From NCBI RefSeq assembly GCF_010500895.1, contig NZ_JAAAWO010000004.1, forward strand, positions 248,001-312,000: a stretch of DNA of 64,000 nt. The letters run 5' to 3'. Under the pieces are notes generated by a model. The model saw nothing but the letters and a program-made list of their open reading frames with translations. It was not told the DNA's origin and made no database searches. The translations under genes were made by a program, and so were the position numbers. Of this stretch, positions 10,325 through 19,215 are shown in pieces. Origin of the DNA: Alteromonas genovensis. GTDB lineage: Bacteria > Pseudomonadota > Gammaproteobacteria > Enterobacterales > Alteromonadaceae. Each line of letters begins with the position of its first letter. The stretch's first letter is position 1.

Positions 10325-12256
10325 ATGAAGTTGACAAAAAAAGTACTTCGCAAAGTTGCAATAGGCGTGGCTGGCACTGCACTCGCTCACGGGGCTTATG
10401 CTCAAACTAACGGTGGAGAAAGCACCTCAGTGAGTCTCGAGAATTACGTTCGAAAGGTCGTTAATGAAAACCCTGAAGTGCAAGCCAGCTGGCGTCAGCT
10501 TCAAGTTGCAATGTCAGATGTTGATATCGCTCGCGGAGGCTTTAGGCCCCAAGTAGATGTATTGGCAACAAGTGCTTACACAGATAGAAATTATGGTTTA
10601 GACCGAGAGTACATGGGGCACACAGCAGAAATAGCGCTGACCCAAATGCTTTATGATGGGTTTTTAACAAGTAGCGAAGTTAAGCAGTTCAAACAAGCGC
10701 AAGTAGTAAGGTATTTTGAATTGCTTGGCGAGGTTGAGCAAAAATCTCTTGAAACTGCGCTTGCTTATATGGATGTACAGCTGTTTAGAGAATTATTAAA
10801 GCTTGCAGAAGAAAACCTCATTACTCACGTAGATGTTTTTAAACAGATTGAAGATAGTGTTGAAGCGGGGGTTGGGCGACGGGCCGACCTGGAGCAAATC
10901 AGCGGGCGGCTTTCTCTTGCTGAATCCAATGTATTGACCGAGCTATCTAACCTTCACGATGTGACCGCACGCTTTCTTCGTTTAGTAGGAGTGAAGCCCG
11001 CAGATAGGTTAACACCCGTAACGTTAAATTCTGCTTATGTGGACACCAGTGTGACAGGTATTAATACGTTATTGACCAATGCCTATGGCACTAACCCACA
11101 ATTTAACGCGGCAATTTACAATATAGATGCACAACGTTATGGAGTAGACAGTGCGAAAAGTCTGTATCACCCGCAAGTTAATTTGACGGCGAGCTACGGT
11201 GCACAAACGCGAGATCAAGCGGCACTGAATAATACAATAACTGAGGCCAGCGTAGGGGTTAATTTTTCTTACAATCTGTATAACGGAGGCTCTGACCGCG
11301 CTGCAATTAGGCAAGCCTTGTCTCAGGTGGACCTTGCAAAAGATTTACGAGATAAAGCGTGTATCGATATGCGACAAACGGTGCAAATTGCTTACAACGA
11401 CATTATCAATATCACCGAGCAGCTTCCTTCGCTAAACGCGCATAGACTGTCATCAGATAGAGTGAAGTCAGCTTACATGGACCAGTTTACTATCGGTGAG
11501 CGTTCGCTATTAGATTTACTTGATTCTGAAAACGAATACTACGAGTCGAGTCGAGCTTATTTAGAGGCCCAATATACTCTTGAAAAAGCAAGAGTTAGGC
11601 TTTTGGCTGCTTCGGGCAGTTTGGCGCAAACCTTAGGTATTACAAAAGAAGGCGTACCTGACGTACTTGACATGGCAGAAGAAAAAATCAGCTATGATCC
11701 TAACTATGTTTGCCCTGTCGTACGCACTAACTTTGAAGATGAACGAAACATTCTTAAGCGGGACTCTGATGGTGATGGCATTGTGGATTTGTGGGACGAC
11801 TGCGTAGACTCAACACCAGGGGCTATGGTTAATGATTTTGGCTGTGAGGCAAAAGAGCCAGAGCCCAGCGCTGCCGACTTCACCCTTGACGACGCTCAAA
11901 TAATCGATTCTTTTAAGATGAACATAGAGTTTGCATCTAACTCCTCAGACGTGTTGCCAGAATACGAAAACAATTTGCAAAGCGTTATTGAAGCACTCAA
12001 TGCTAATCCGAATTCAGGGGTGATCATTCATGGTCACGCCTCACTTGATGGCGATGCAGCTTACAATCAGCGCTTGTCAGAGCGAAGGGCAAAGGCTGTA
12101 GCGTCTCTTCTTATGACAAAAGCTAATATAGCGCCTCGTAGAATTACCGCAGTTGGCTATGGCGAGAGCCGTCCGCTTGTTGATGAAGAGTCTGAAGCAG
12201 CCAATGCACGCAACCGTAGAATTGAGGCTGCTATTATTCAGCTTCCCTCTAGTTAA
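10325..12256 (+). CDS. TolC-family type I secretion outer membrane protein fused to an OmpA domain (LapE/AggA-like)
   Basis: This 643-residue protein is the likely outer-membrane channel for export of the divergent adhesin. A signal peptide ends around AHGAYA (residue 26). A TolC/outer-membrane-efflux domain spans about residues 35-440, with GVNFSYNLYNGGSD near 311-324. It is followed by a thrombospondin type-3-like calcium motif, DSDGDGIVDLWDDC (480-493). A C-terminal OmpA peptidoglycan-binding domain (about 520-640) carries NQRLSERRA (581-589) and NRRIEA (630-635). TolC homologues normally end before such a domain. As I recall, the Shewanella bpfA locus has separate aggA and ompA-type genes, so this looks like a fusion of the two. 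It is the first gene of the secretion operon; the ABC gene starts 19 bp after its stop. The start has only a weak ribosome site. Confidence 0.9.
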   Translation: MKLTKKVLRKVAIGVAGTALAHGAYAQTNGGESTSVSLENYVRKVVNENPEVQASWRQLQVAMSDVDIARGGFRPQVDVLATSAYTDRNYGLDREYMGHTAEIALTQMLYDGFLTSSEVKQFKQAQVVRYFELLGEVEQKSLETALAYMDVQLFRELLKLAEENLITHVDVFKQIEDSVEAGVGRRADLEQISGRLSLAESNVLTELSNLHDVTARFLRLVGVKPADRLTPVTLNSAYVDTSVTGINTLLTNAYGTNPQFNAAIYNIDAQRYGVDSAKSLYHPQVNLTASYGAQTRDQAALNNTITEASVGVNFSYNLYNGGSDRAAIRQALSQVDLAKDLRDKACIDMRQTVQIAYNDIINITEQLPSLNAHRLSSDRVKSAYMDQFTIGERSLLDLLDSENEYYESSRAYLEAQYTLEKARVRLLAASGSLAQTLGITKEGVPDVLDMAEEKISYDPNYVCPVVRTNFEDERNILKRDSDGDGIVDLWDDCVDSTPGAMVNDFGCEAKEPEPSAADFTLDDAQIIDSFKMNIEFASNSSDVLPEYENNLQSVIEALNANPNSGVIIHGHASLDGDAAYNQRLSERRAKAVASLLMTKANIAPRRITAVGYGESRPLVDEESEAANARNRRIEAAIIQLPSS

Positions 12257-12275
12257 TCGTAATACGGCAGACCAT

Positions 12276-14435
12276 ATGAAGGATCAACAGGTCAAAAACG
12301 ACATATCTTATTTACAACAGCAGGGCGGAGTATTGATGGATTGCTTAATAACAATCTGTCGTGCGCATTGTTTAAGTGTATCGCCGGTGAGCTTACTTAG
12401 TGGGCTACCGTTAGATAGCGGTGAGTTATCTCCTACGGGGTTTGAACGGGCCGCTAAAAGAGCTGGGCTTGCTAGCCGGACAGTTAAGCGTGATATTGAT
12501 CACATTAACACGGCTCTATTGCCCGCTGTTTTAGTGTTAAACGAAAAGCAAGCGTGTGTGTTACACGGTTTATCTGGAACCCATGCAAGGGTGTCTTACC
12601 CTGAGCTGGATGATGCAGTTGTTGAAGTGCCACTGGAAGAGCTAAGCGTTAACTATACTGGCTACGTTATATTTGCTCGCCCTGAAATGCGGGCGCAAGA
12701 CACAAATGCAAACATTGATAAATCGTCGGTAGGGCACTGGTTATGGTCGTCTATAAAGACAGCGAAAGGTCTATACCGAGACGTGCTGTTAGCGTCGGTT
12801 TTTATCAGCCTTCTTTCTATTGCCCTGCCTTTATTCGTGATGAACGTGTACGACAGGGTTGTGCCTAACGCAGCGTTGGAAACCCTGTGGGCATTGGCCA
12901 TTGGCGTTTTGCTGGTATTAGCAGCCGACTTCCTCCTGCGTATGCTGCGTCAGTATTTTGTGGAGCTAGCTGCGAGCCGACTAGATGTAACACTCTCCGC
13001 AAAAATTATGGAAAAAGTGCTTTCGATAAACTTAGCGAATAAACCTGTTAAGAGCGGTGCGTTTATCAATAGCTTGCAGTCTTTTGAAAGTATCAGGCAG
13101 TTTTTTGGCTCGGTAACGCTGGTTGCTTTAGTGGACCTACCCTTCGGACTTTTATTTGTCGTTATCATTGCAATGATCGATATCTACTTGATTATCCCAA
13201 TGCTTATTGGCGCTACTCTATTATTTCTATACGCAATGAAAGCGCAGCGAGTCATGCGCTCTTTGTCTGAAGAATCGATGGAAATAAGCTCTCGTAAGAG
13301 CTCGCTTGTTACTGAGAGCGTAACATCGTTAGAAGACATAAAAGCATTTGGTTATCAAAGTCGAAACCAGAGCGCGTGGGAAAAACAGACCATATTTCTT
13401 GCCAAAGTTAATGCAAAGCTTCGCTTAGTTTCCATGTCGGTAAATAACGCCGCACTTTGGATTCAACAGTCGGTAGGCGTGGTCATTATTTTAACTGGCG
13501 TCTATTTAATTATCGAAGGCGTAATTACGCAAGGTAGTTTGATTGCCGCTTATCTTCTATCTAGCCGAGCGATGGGGCCTGTTTCGCAAGCCGCATCGTT
13601 GTTAGCCCAGTTCCATCATGCAGAAACTGCCAAAAATGCTCTTGATGAAATTATGGCAATGCCTAGTGAGTCAGGCAGTAATAAACAAATTAAGAGCAAT
13701 GTAGTTCTGAGAGGAAATATAGAGGCAAACCAACTCTGCTTTAAATATCCCGATGAAAATGTCCTCGCGCTTAAAGACATCAACTTCTCGATTAAACAAG
13801 GAGAGCATGTTGCCATTTTAGGAAAAAATGGCTGCGGTAAATCTACACTCAATAAACTTATTATGGGCTTTTATCGGCCTGAATCGGGGCAGCTCTTGAT
13901 GGATGGTATCGATTTACAACAATACGATCCCACGCTGTTGCGCAAGCAGATTGGTTATGTTCCCCAAGAATTGAGCCTTTTTTATGGAACGCTTAAAGAC
14001 AATATCATGCCAGAAAACTTGAACATGGATGACAGTGATTTCTGGGAAATATTAAGCCAATGTGGTTTAGCAAAATTGGTCAATAGTAGCGCGAATGGGG
14101 TAGAGCAAATAGTTGGCGAGCGAGGCTCTCTACTCTCGGGCGGTCAGCGACAAGCGGTCGCTATGGCAAGGGCCCTTGTTCGCGATCCAGCTATATACAT
14201 TATGGACGAACCTACCTCAGCGATGGACTCGACTAACGAAGCGCAAATGAAAGAAACCATAAAAGCCGCGACCGAGGGTAAAACACTCATTATAAACACT
14301 CATCGTACGACCTTACTTGACCTTGTAGAACGGGTGATTGTGGTTGAAAACGGAAAAGTCATTGCAGATGGTAAAAAGGAAGACGTACTTGTGCAATTTA
14401 AAAAGCCAAGTCAAACACGTAAGAGGGCACCATGA
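12276..14435 (+). CDS. lapB: LapB-type type I secretion ABC transporter (permease/ATPase)
   Basis: This 719-residue inner-membrane exporter should power secretion of the giant adhesin. An N-terminal C39-peptidase-like domain (about 15-135) shows no convincing catalytic Cys/His pattern, so it is probably a non-cleaving substrate-docking domain as in LapB/HlyB. A six-helix ABC exporter membrane domain spans about 165-450. The nucleotide-binding domain has Walker A GKNGCGKST (516-524), signature LSGGQRQ (620-626), Walker B YIMDEPTSAMD (641-651) and an H-loop THR near 675. I chose ATG 12276 because an upstream ATG at 12153 would overlap the preceding gene by about 100 bp. Its TGA overlaps the next ATG (ATGA), indicating translational coupling with the HlyD-type adaptor. 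Confidence 0.92.
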   Translation: MKDQQVKNDISYLQQQGGVLMDCLITICRAHCLSVSPVSLLSGLPLDSGELSPTGFERAAKRAGLASRTVKRDIDHINTALLPAVLVLNEKQACVLHGLSGTHARVSYPELDDAVVEVPLEELSVNYTGYVIFARPEMRAQDTNANIDKSSVGHWLWSSIKTAKGLYRDVLLASVFISLLSIALPLFVMNVYDRVVPNAALETLWALAIGVLLVLAADFLLRMLRQYFVELAASRLDVTLSAKIMEKVLSINLANKPVKSGAFINSLQSFESIRQFFGSVTLVALVDLPFGLLFVVIIAMIDIYLIIPMLIGATLLFLYAMKAQRVMRSLSEESMEISSRKSSLVTESVTSLEDIKAFGYQSRNQSAWEKQTIFLAKVNAKLRLVSMSVNNAALWIQQSVGVVIILTGVYLIIEGVITQGSLIAAYLLSSRAMGPVSQAASLLAQFHHAETAKNALDEIMAMPSESGSNKQIKSNVVLRGNIEANQLCFKYPDENVLALKDINFSIKQGEHVAILGKNGCGKSTLNKLIMGFYRPESGQLLMDGIDLQQYDPTLLRKQIGYVPQELSLFYGTLKDNIMPENLNMDDSDFWEILSQCGLAKLVNSSANGVEQIVGERGSLLSGGQRQAVAMARALVRDPAIYIMDEPTSAMDSTNEAQMKETIKAATEGKTLIINTHRTTLLDLVERVIVVENGKVIADGKKEDVLVQFKKPSQTRKRAP

Positions 14436-15799
14436 TTTTAAAAAGTAGTGGTGAGAAAAGAGACTGGCTTCAACGGTTAATGCGCGGGTGGCTTGCGCCA
14501 CCTCCTGGGCAAGATTGGGTGTTAGAAGCCGAGTGGTCACGGATCATGCAAACGCCAGTAAAGGCTAAGGGGCTACTGTACCTCGTATCAATAGTACTTT
14601 TTCTCTTAGTGGTTTGGTCATATTTTGCCGAAATCGACGAGGTTGCAAAAGGCGACGGTAAGGTCATACCATCTCAACAGCTGCAGGTGCTGCAATCGTA
14701 CGACGGCGGAATCGTTCAAGACATTTTAGTGACAGAGGGGCAAACCGTTAAAAAAGGGCAAGTCCTGCTTAGGGTTGACCCGACGCGATTTCTATCCAGT
14801 CTTGAAGAGAACACCACACAATTTGCAGCGTTGGCAGCAAAGGTGCAAAGGCTATCTGCACTCACTCAGGACAAAGCATTGAGGTTTAACGAAGAGTTAC
14901 AAGATGCAGCACCCAGCATTGTCGAAAACGAACGTAAGTTGTACAACTCGAATTTAGCGGAGCTTGATGAAGTTGCGGCTGGCTCAGACTCTCGCGTTGT
15001 GCAGCGACGCCAAGATGTGGAAGAAGAACGTGCAAACCTTTCCCAATATCAAAATGTACTGTCTTTAACGAAGAAAGAGTTATCCGTCACAAAACCACTG
15101 CTAGCTTCAGGAGCCGTTTCCGAAATTGAAATTCTTAGGTTAGATCGAGAGGTGGTAGAACTTGAAGGCAATATTGCAAGGTCTAAAGTAGCCATTGAAC
15201 GCGGGCTTAATGCTATTGAAGAAGAAATCATAAGAAAAGAAGAAAGTCGTTTAAAATTGATAAACCGTTGGAATCAAGAACTGACCGATGCTACCGGCGA
15301 AATGGCTACTTTACAGCAATCTCAGACCAGTTTAGAGGATGTGGTGTCACAAGCTGATATCAAATCACCTATTAACGGAACGGTTCAGCGGTTACTTATC
15401 AATACAATCGGAGGTGTTATAACCCCCGGTAGTGCCGTAGTTGAACTTATACCCCGAGATGATCAGCTTATTGTAGAGGCCAAAGTTTCGCCAAAAGACA
15501 TCGCTTTTATTCGACAGGGTCAGCCAGCTATTCTTAAGTTCAGTGCTTACGATTTCACTATTTATGGTGGCATGGCAGCAGAAGTACAACATATTAGTGC
15601 CGATGCTATTACTAATGATAAAGATGAAACTTACTACTTAGTAAGATTGGAAACCAAAAGGAGCATAGCAGATGAATCCCTCGCCATTTTGCCAGGGATG
15701 ATAGTGCAGGTAGATATATTGACGGGGAAAAAAACCGTGCTCAACTATATATTATCGCCATTGTTCAACGTGACAGCTTCTGCGCTGAGGGAGCGTTAA
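14432..15799 (+). CDS. lapC: LapC-type HlyD-family membrane fusion protein
   Basis: This 455-residue periplasmic adaptor links the ABC transporter to the TolC-type channel. It has a short cytoplasmic N-terminus, one membrane helix at about 46-64 (GLLYLVSIVLFLLVVW), a biotinyl-lipoyl-like first half (DGKVIP, SYDGGIVQDILVTEGQTV) and a long coiled coil through about 115-300 (many Glu/Arg/Leu). The second lipoyl half (QADIKSPINGTVQRL) and a C-terminal beta-barrel with VELIPRDDQLIVEAKV follow. This is the standard HlyD type I secretion layout and length. The gene overlaps the ABC gene by 4 bp and is followed immediately, with no spacer, by the LuxR-type gene, so the four genes are very likely one operon. 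Confidence 0.92.
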   Translation: MILKSSGEKRDWLQRLMRGWLAPPPGQDWVLEAEWSRIMQTPVKAKGLLYLVSIVLFLLVVWSYFAEIDEVAKGDGKVIPSQQLQVLQSYDGGIVQDILVTEGQTVKKGQVLLRVDPTRFLSSLEENTTQFAALAAKVQRLSALTQDKALRFNEELQDAAPSIVENERKLYNSNLAELDEVAAGSDSRVVQRRQDVEEERANLSQYQNVLSLTKKELSVTKPLLASGAVSEIEILRLDREVVELEGNIARSKVAIERGLNAIEEEIIRKEESRLKLINRWNQELTDATGEMATLQQSQTSLEDVVSQADIKSPINGTVQRLLINTIGGVITPGSAVVELIPRDDQLIVEAKVSPKDIAFIRQGQPAILKFSAYDFTIYGGMAAEVQHISADAITNDKDETYYLVRLETKRSIADESLAILPGMIVQVDILTGKKTVLNYILSPLFNVTASALRER

Positions 15800-16396
15800 A
15801 TGAGACATTTTATTGCGGAAAAAGATTTACAAGGCGCGCTAACTCAGTACTCATGGACAAAATACAGTACCGTTACCAGTATTGAGTGTAAAGAAAGTGA
15901 CAGCATCTGGATAGTAGCCACCAACGATGATTGGCGGCGCCAGCTTATTGAAGCAAAGCAGAAAGTGTCGCATGCGGTCTTACTCACCTTCAATTATGAT
16001 CGTGTAGAAATGCAGGCAGCGCTCATGCTAGGGGCTAGAGCATATTGTCACGCCCTTGGCACTGAATCCTTACTTGCATCGGTTGCTCGCGTTATAGAAG
16101 CCGGAGGCATGTGGCTACCTAACGAGTTACTGTCTGTCACGACATCAAACATTGCTACAAACCTCCAAGCGAAGCGAGTTCTACCTACACTCAAAAGCCT
16201 TACGAATAGAGAAAGAGATGTATTAGGCTGTATCCTAGATGGGCTTAGCAATAAAGAAATAGCGAGAGTACTCGGTATCACTGAGCGTACCGTAAAAGAA
16301 TATGTCGGTACGCTGCTGAACAAGTTTCGCGCTAAAGACAGAATTAATCTGCTGCTTCACTTAGGTGAATTCAGTCATCTAAAAGATGTTCTATAA
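15800..16396 (+). CDS. Atypical LuxR/CsgD-like transcriptional regulator with degenerate receiver
   Basis: This 198-residue protein starts directly after the stop of the adaptor gene (TAA-ATG), so it is the last gene of the secretion operon. The C-terminus (about 132-190) is a clear LuxR helix-turn-helix: LTNRERDVLGCILDGLSNKE and ITERTVKEYVGTLLNKF. The N-terminal 110 residues look like the second half of a response-regulator receiver (ALMLGARAYCHAL, VIEAGGMWLP). I see no usual phospho-acceptor Asp at the end of beta-3, where SIWIVATNDDW is found instead. That pattern recalls CsgD/VpsT-type biofilm regulators, which do not need phosphorylation; the analogy is inference. The last 26 bp overlap the convergent lapD gene. 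A role in regulating the adhesin locus is likely but unproven. Confidence 0.85.
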   Translation: MRHFIAEKDLQGALTQYSWTKYSTVTSIECKESDSIWIVATNDDWRRQLIEAKQKVSHAVLLTFNYDRVEMQAALMLGARAYCHALGTESLLASVARVIEAGGMWLPNELLSVTTSNIATNLQAKRVLPTLKSLTNRERDVLGCILDGLSNKEIARVLGITERTVKEYVGTLLNKFRAKDRINLLLHLGEFSHLKDVL

Positions 16397-18305
16397 CTTC
16401 TATGTGAGACACTATTCCATCGATGCCCAGCTCTGAAAACAGCTCATCATGATCTGACCGTTTCACTCCATCTGCATACACTTTAATACCAAATGTGTGT
16501 GCTAATGAGCAAAACCCCCGTAAAAAAGAATGATTAGCGAGGTTGCTGTCTATATCAGCCATAAAGCCAGAGTCGATTTTTACGTAGTCTAACCCCAATT
16601 CTTGGATGTTAATGAGCTGAGAAAAAGATTCACCAACGCGCTTTAATCCCACTTCACATCCTATTGCTTTTAAAGTATTGCAAAACTGTTTGAACGCTTC
16701 GGGGAAACGGTTAGCAGTAGACTCTCTTACCTCAAAACACAGCTGCCTCGCCGCGTTTTGGCTGTTATTCAGCTGATAATACAGCTGCGCTAAAATTTCA
16801 TTATCTAATAAGAACTGCTCTGAACACAAAAAAGCGAATTTCGACTGGGTTTCAATAGCGTTAATGTATTTAATCAAATAACTAATTGTCGTTAACTCAA
16901 GCTGTGGAAGTAGGCCAAGATATCGAGCCCAATGAGTGTAGTATCCACTCTGGCGCAGCTCTCCATTTATTTCGACACCAGCCCAGCTTTGATAGTGAAT
17001 GACTCGTCGTCTACTGTCTAAAACTGGGTAATTAAATGTCTCAACCTTTGAATGAGTTATTGCCGAGTTCAGCACCTCTGTCCATGCATTTTCTTTTTCA
17101 GTCGACTCGTTGTGCAAAAGTTCACCTTCAATGGAAGGAATTGCAGCATCTGAAGATTGTGCTTCGTTTAGCATAGTATCTGCCCGCATCAACACACTTG
17201 AAACACTATCGCCAGGGCGAATCTTTACCACAGACTCAAATATTTCAGGGTCGTTTGCATGACAAAATACCTCGGTGCAAACATTATGAAGGGCATAAGC
17301 AATGACACTCGCGTTATGAGTTTCAGTTAATAACACTACAAACTCGTTCTTTTGAAGTCTCGCAATACGGCTGTCGGTAAAACTCTGGTGGTTAAGCTGT
17401 AGAGCGCTATTAATCGCACTGACCAGATCTCTCAGTCGCTTTTTTCTTTCTGGGGCAGGTATCCGTAAAAAGCCCTGTTCTGTCGTAAACCGAATAAGAA
17501 AAATACAATTTATGCCTTGAGTGTCTCTGAACGCTATCTGTCCCTTAAGCATAAGGATGAAATAGTCTCTATTCGCCAGACCACTCTCATCGTCGAACTG
17601 AGTTTTATGACGCATTAAATCTAGCCGGCTATTTTCCTCTTCCATCACCTTTTTAGACTTTTGTGCCAAAAAATTCATAGCGTTTACGACACGTTTGAGT
17701 TCAAGCGTTCTAGGCACCTTCGATTTAATAAATCGCATATCTTGAAACGCCTCCGCTTGATCCACAACATCATCAAGCGGACGTAAAATCTTGCGAAGAA
17801 ACCATCCACCAATGATACCGGCAACAACAGCAATTAACAGAAGTCCAACCACTAATCGATAGGCTGCACGCCACATTGAGGCAACGATAAAACCGGTGTC
17901 AGCTTCGACATAAATAGTTCCATACTGACTCCAGCCATTGCTTACTTGCGCAACACCGGGGGCGACATCAGGGGAAAAATACTTTGCGAACCAACGAGGT
18001 GAGTTTTGGTTAAGTTGAAAAGACTGATGATGGTCAGATATGACAGCGCCGTTAGCATCTTTTAGTGTGATCGCTGAATAGTGACCAATATCAAACTGCG
18101 ACATAATGAATAAATCGAGAGTTACGGGGTCTTTTTCTAACTTACTCAATGTCAACGCAAGCATAGTCGCATTGTCTATGTTTTTAGCGTAAAGCTGCTC
18201 TTCAACATAATGTTTGGTTGTCACACCATAGATACTAACACTACCAATGATTGCTACGACCAAAACCACAACGATTGCTAGCCACAACTCTTTGATAATC
18301 GACAT
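16371..18305 (-). CDS. lapD: LapD-type c-di-GMP receptor with degenerate GGDEF and EAL domains
   Basis: This 644-residue inner-membrane protein transmits cytoplasmic c-di-GMP to the periplasm. Membrane helices lie at about 8-28 and 150-170 and flank a periplasmic output domain (29-148). That domain has a Trp at residue 125, the same residue number as the LapG-holding Trp of Pseudomonas LapD. HAMP follows at about 170-222, then a GGDEF-like domain (235-390) in which the active motif is replaced by QKNEF (318-322). The EAL-like domain (405-640) has no EAL signature, only remnants such as DYVKIDSGF and YADGVK. Both domains therefore look catalytically dead, as expected for a receptor. A strong GGAGGT ribosome site overlaps the end of lapG, 5 bp upstream, so lapG and lapD are co-transcribed and probably coupled. 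The gene overlaps the convergent LuxR-type gene by 26 bp. Confidence 0.93.
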   Translation of the reverse strand: MSIIKELWLAIVVVLVVAIIGSVSIYGVTTKHYVEEQLYAKNIDNATMLALTLSKLEKDPVTLDLFIMSQFDIGHYSAITLKDANGAVISDHHQSFQLNQNSPRWFAKYFSPDVAPGVAQVSNGWSQYGTIYVEADTGFIVASMWRAAYRLVVGLLLIAVVAGIIGGWFLRKILRPLDDVVDQAEAFQDMRFIKSKVPRTLELKRVVNAMNFLAQKSKKVMEEENSRLDLMRHKTQFDDESGLANRDYFILMLKGQIAFRDTQGINCIFLIRFTTEQGFLRIPAPERKKRLRDLVSAINSALQLNHQSFTDSRIARLQKNEFVVLLTETHNASVIAYALHNVCTEVFCHANDPEIFESVVKIRPGDSVSSVLMRADTMLNEAQSSDAAIPSIEGELLHNESTEKENAWTEVLNSAITHSKVETFNYPVLDSRRRVIHYQSWAGVEINGELRQSGYYTHWARYLGLLPQLELTTISYLIKYINAIETQSKFAFLCSEQFLLDNEILAQLYYQLNNSQNAARQLCFEVRESTANRFPEAFKQFCNTLKAIGCEVGLKRVGESFSQLINIQELGLDYVKIDSGFMADIDSNLANHSFLRGFCSLAHTFGIKVYADGVKRSDHDELFSELGIDGIVSHIEVIEHLLDD

Positions 18306-18310
18306 ACACT

Positions 18311-18991
18311 TTAAGACCTCCTACTAATGCCTTCTTGCTTCATTCGCTCGATTACATTTCGCCACTTTGATAAACGACTGATCGAGTTTGACGCTTGGTT
18401 CACCTGCCCAGGCTGCCAAATTCCAGAATCATTAAAACTAAAAACGGGAATAAGGTCTGTCCGTTGAGACCCCGGTAGTACATTTGAGACAAGACTGTCT
18501 AACACCAACGGGTCGGAAGATGGCATATCGTAGTAGCCTAGAACCATATGTGCTTGAGTAATTCGGCTTCGTCCAATCCTAGCTTTCACATAAATAAGTC
18601 GCAACTTTTCACTCGCTACGCCTAAGTGTAGCAGAGCAACGTATTTAGCAATTGCAAAATCCTCACAATCGCCTCTGGAATGCCCCAAAAGCTCTGAGGG
18701 AGTAGCCCAGTAGTCTTTTTCATTGAACACTTCAGCGTCAAGCGCATAGTCAATATGCTTATCGAAAAATGCATTGACGCCAATAAGCTTCTTTTCGTCG
18801 CTTTCATTTCTTAGCGATGCTAGCGTTTCGGCTAACTCATTGACGACAGAAGCTCGCTCTTCCCCAAATTTACTTTTGACTTCAGTCTCAAGTGTCAGAA
18901 ACTCGATACTCAGGCGGCCCGTCATTTGCTGAGCTGCGACTAGCAGTGCAGCAACAAGCGAGCAAAACAGCGCGAGTCTAGTAAACTTCAT
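18311..18991 (-). CDS. lapG: LapG-type periplasmic transglutaminase-like cysteine protease
   Basis: This 226-residue protein is the predicted protease that cuts the adhesin retention module at TAAG. An N-terminal signal or anchor helix, MKFTRLALFCSLVAALLVAA, is followed by a BTLCP domain. The expected triad is visible: Cys109 in RGDCEDFAIAKY, His148 in ITQAHMVLGYY, and Asp165 in DPLVLDSLV. The spacing (39 and 17) is close to that of Pseudomonas LapG. Asp108 and Glu110 beside the Cys match the calcium-binding residues known in LapG proteins. I chose the ATG at 18991 because it begins the signal sequence; a nine-residue upstream extension to 19018 is possible but charged. It lies directly upstream of lapD, the usual lapG-lapD pairing. 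Confidence 0.93.
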   Translation of the reverse strand: MKFTRLALFCSLVAALLVAAQQMTGRLSIEFLTLETEVKSKFGEERASVVNELAETLASLRNESDEKKLIGVNAFFDKHIDYALDAEVFNEKDYWATPSELLGHSRGDCEDFAIAKYVALLHLGVASEKLRLIYVKARIGRSRITQAHMVLGYYDMPSSDPLVLDSLVSNVLPGSQRTDLIPVFSFNDSGIWQPGQVNQASNSISRLSKWRNVIERMKQEGISRRS

Positions 18992-19120
18992 ACGTATTCG
19001 CTTTTCAAAATACAGCATTCATTTTAAACAAGCTGGGTCGCCTAGTACTACTTTTAATAGTATATAGATATAGCATGAGTCTAGTCAGAAACCAATATAT
19101 GCTGCCTAGCGCCATACGCA

Positions 19121-19159
19121 AAAAAAAGGCAGAGATGTGAAGTGACCACTCTGCCTTTT
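19121..19159 (-). terminator. Rho-independent terminator after the aldehyde dehydrogenase gene
   Basis: The perfect 11-bp inverted repeat AAAAGGCAGAG / CTCTGCCTTTT (19124-19134 and 19149-19159) is followed on the minus strand by a run of T. It ends the leftward aldehyde dehydrogenase transcript, about 55 bp after the stop. Confidence 0.85.
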
Positions 19160-19215
19160 GGGATGCTTTAATTTATAAAAAACAAATTAATCAGTCACTG
19201 CATAATCGATACACG

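Noticed and set aside
12153..12275. N-terminal extension of the ABC transporter to ATG 12153
   Set aside because: It would overlap the OmpA-domain codons of the upstream gene by over 100 bp; the ATG at 12276 fits the domain start.
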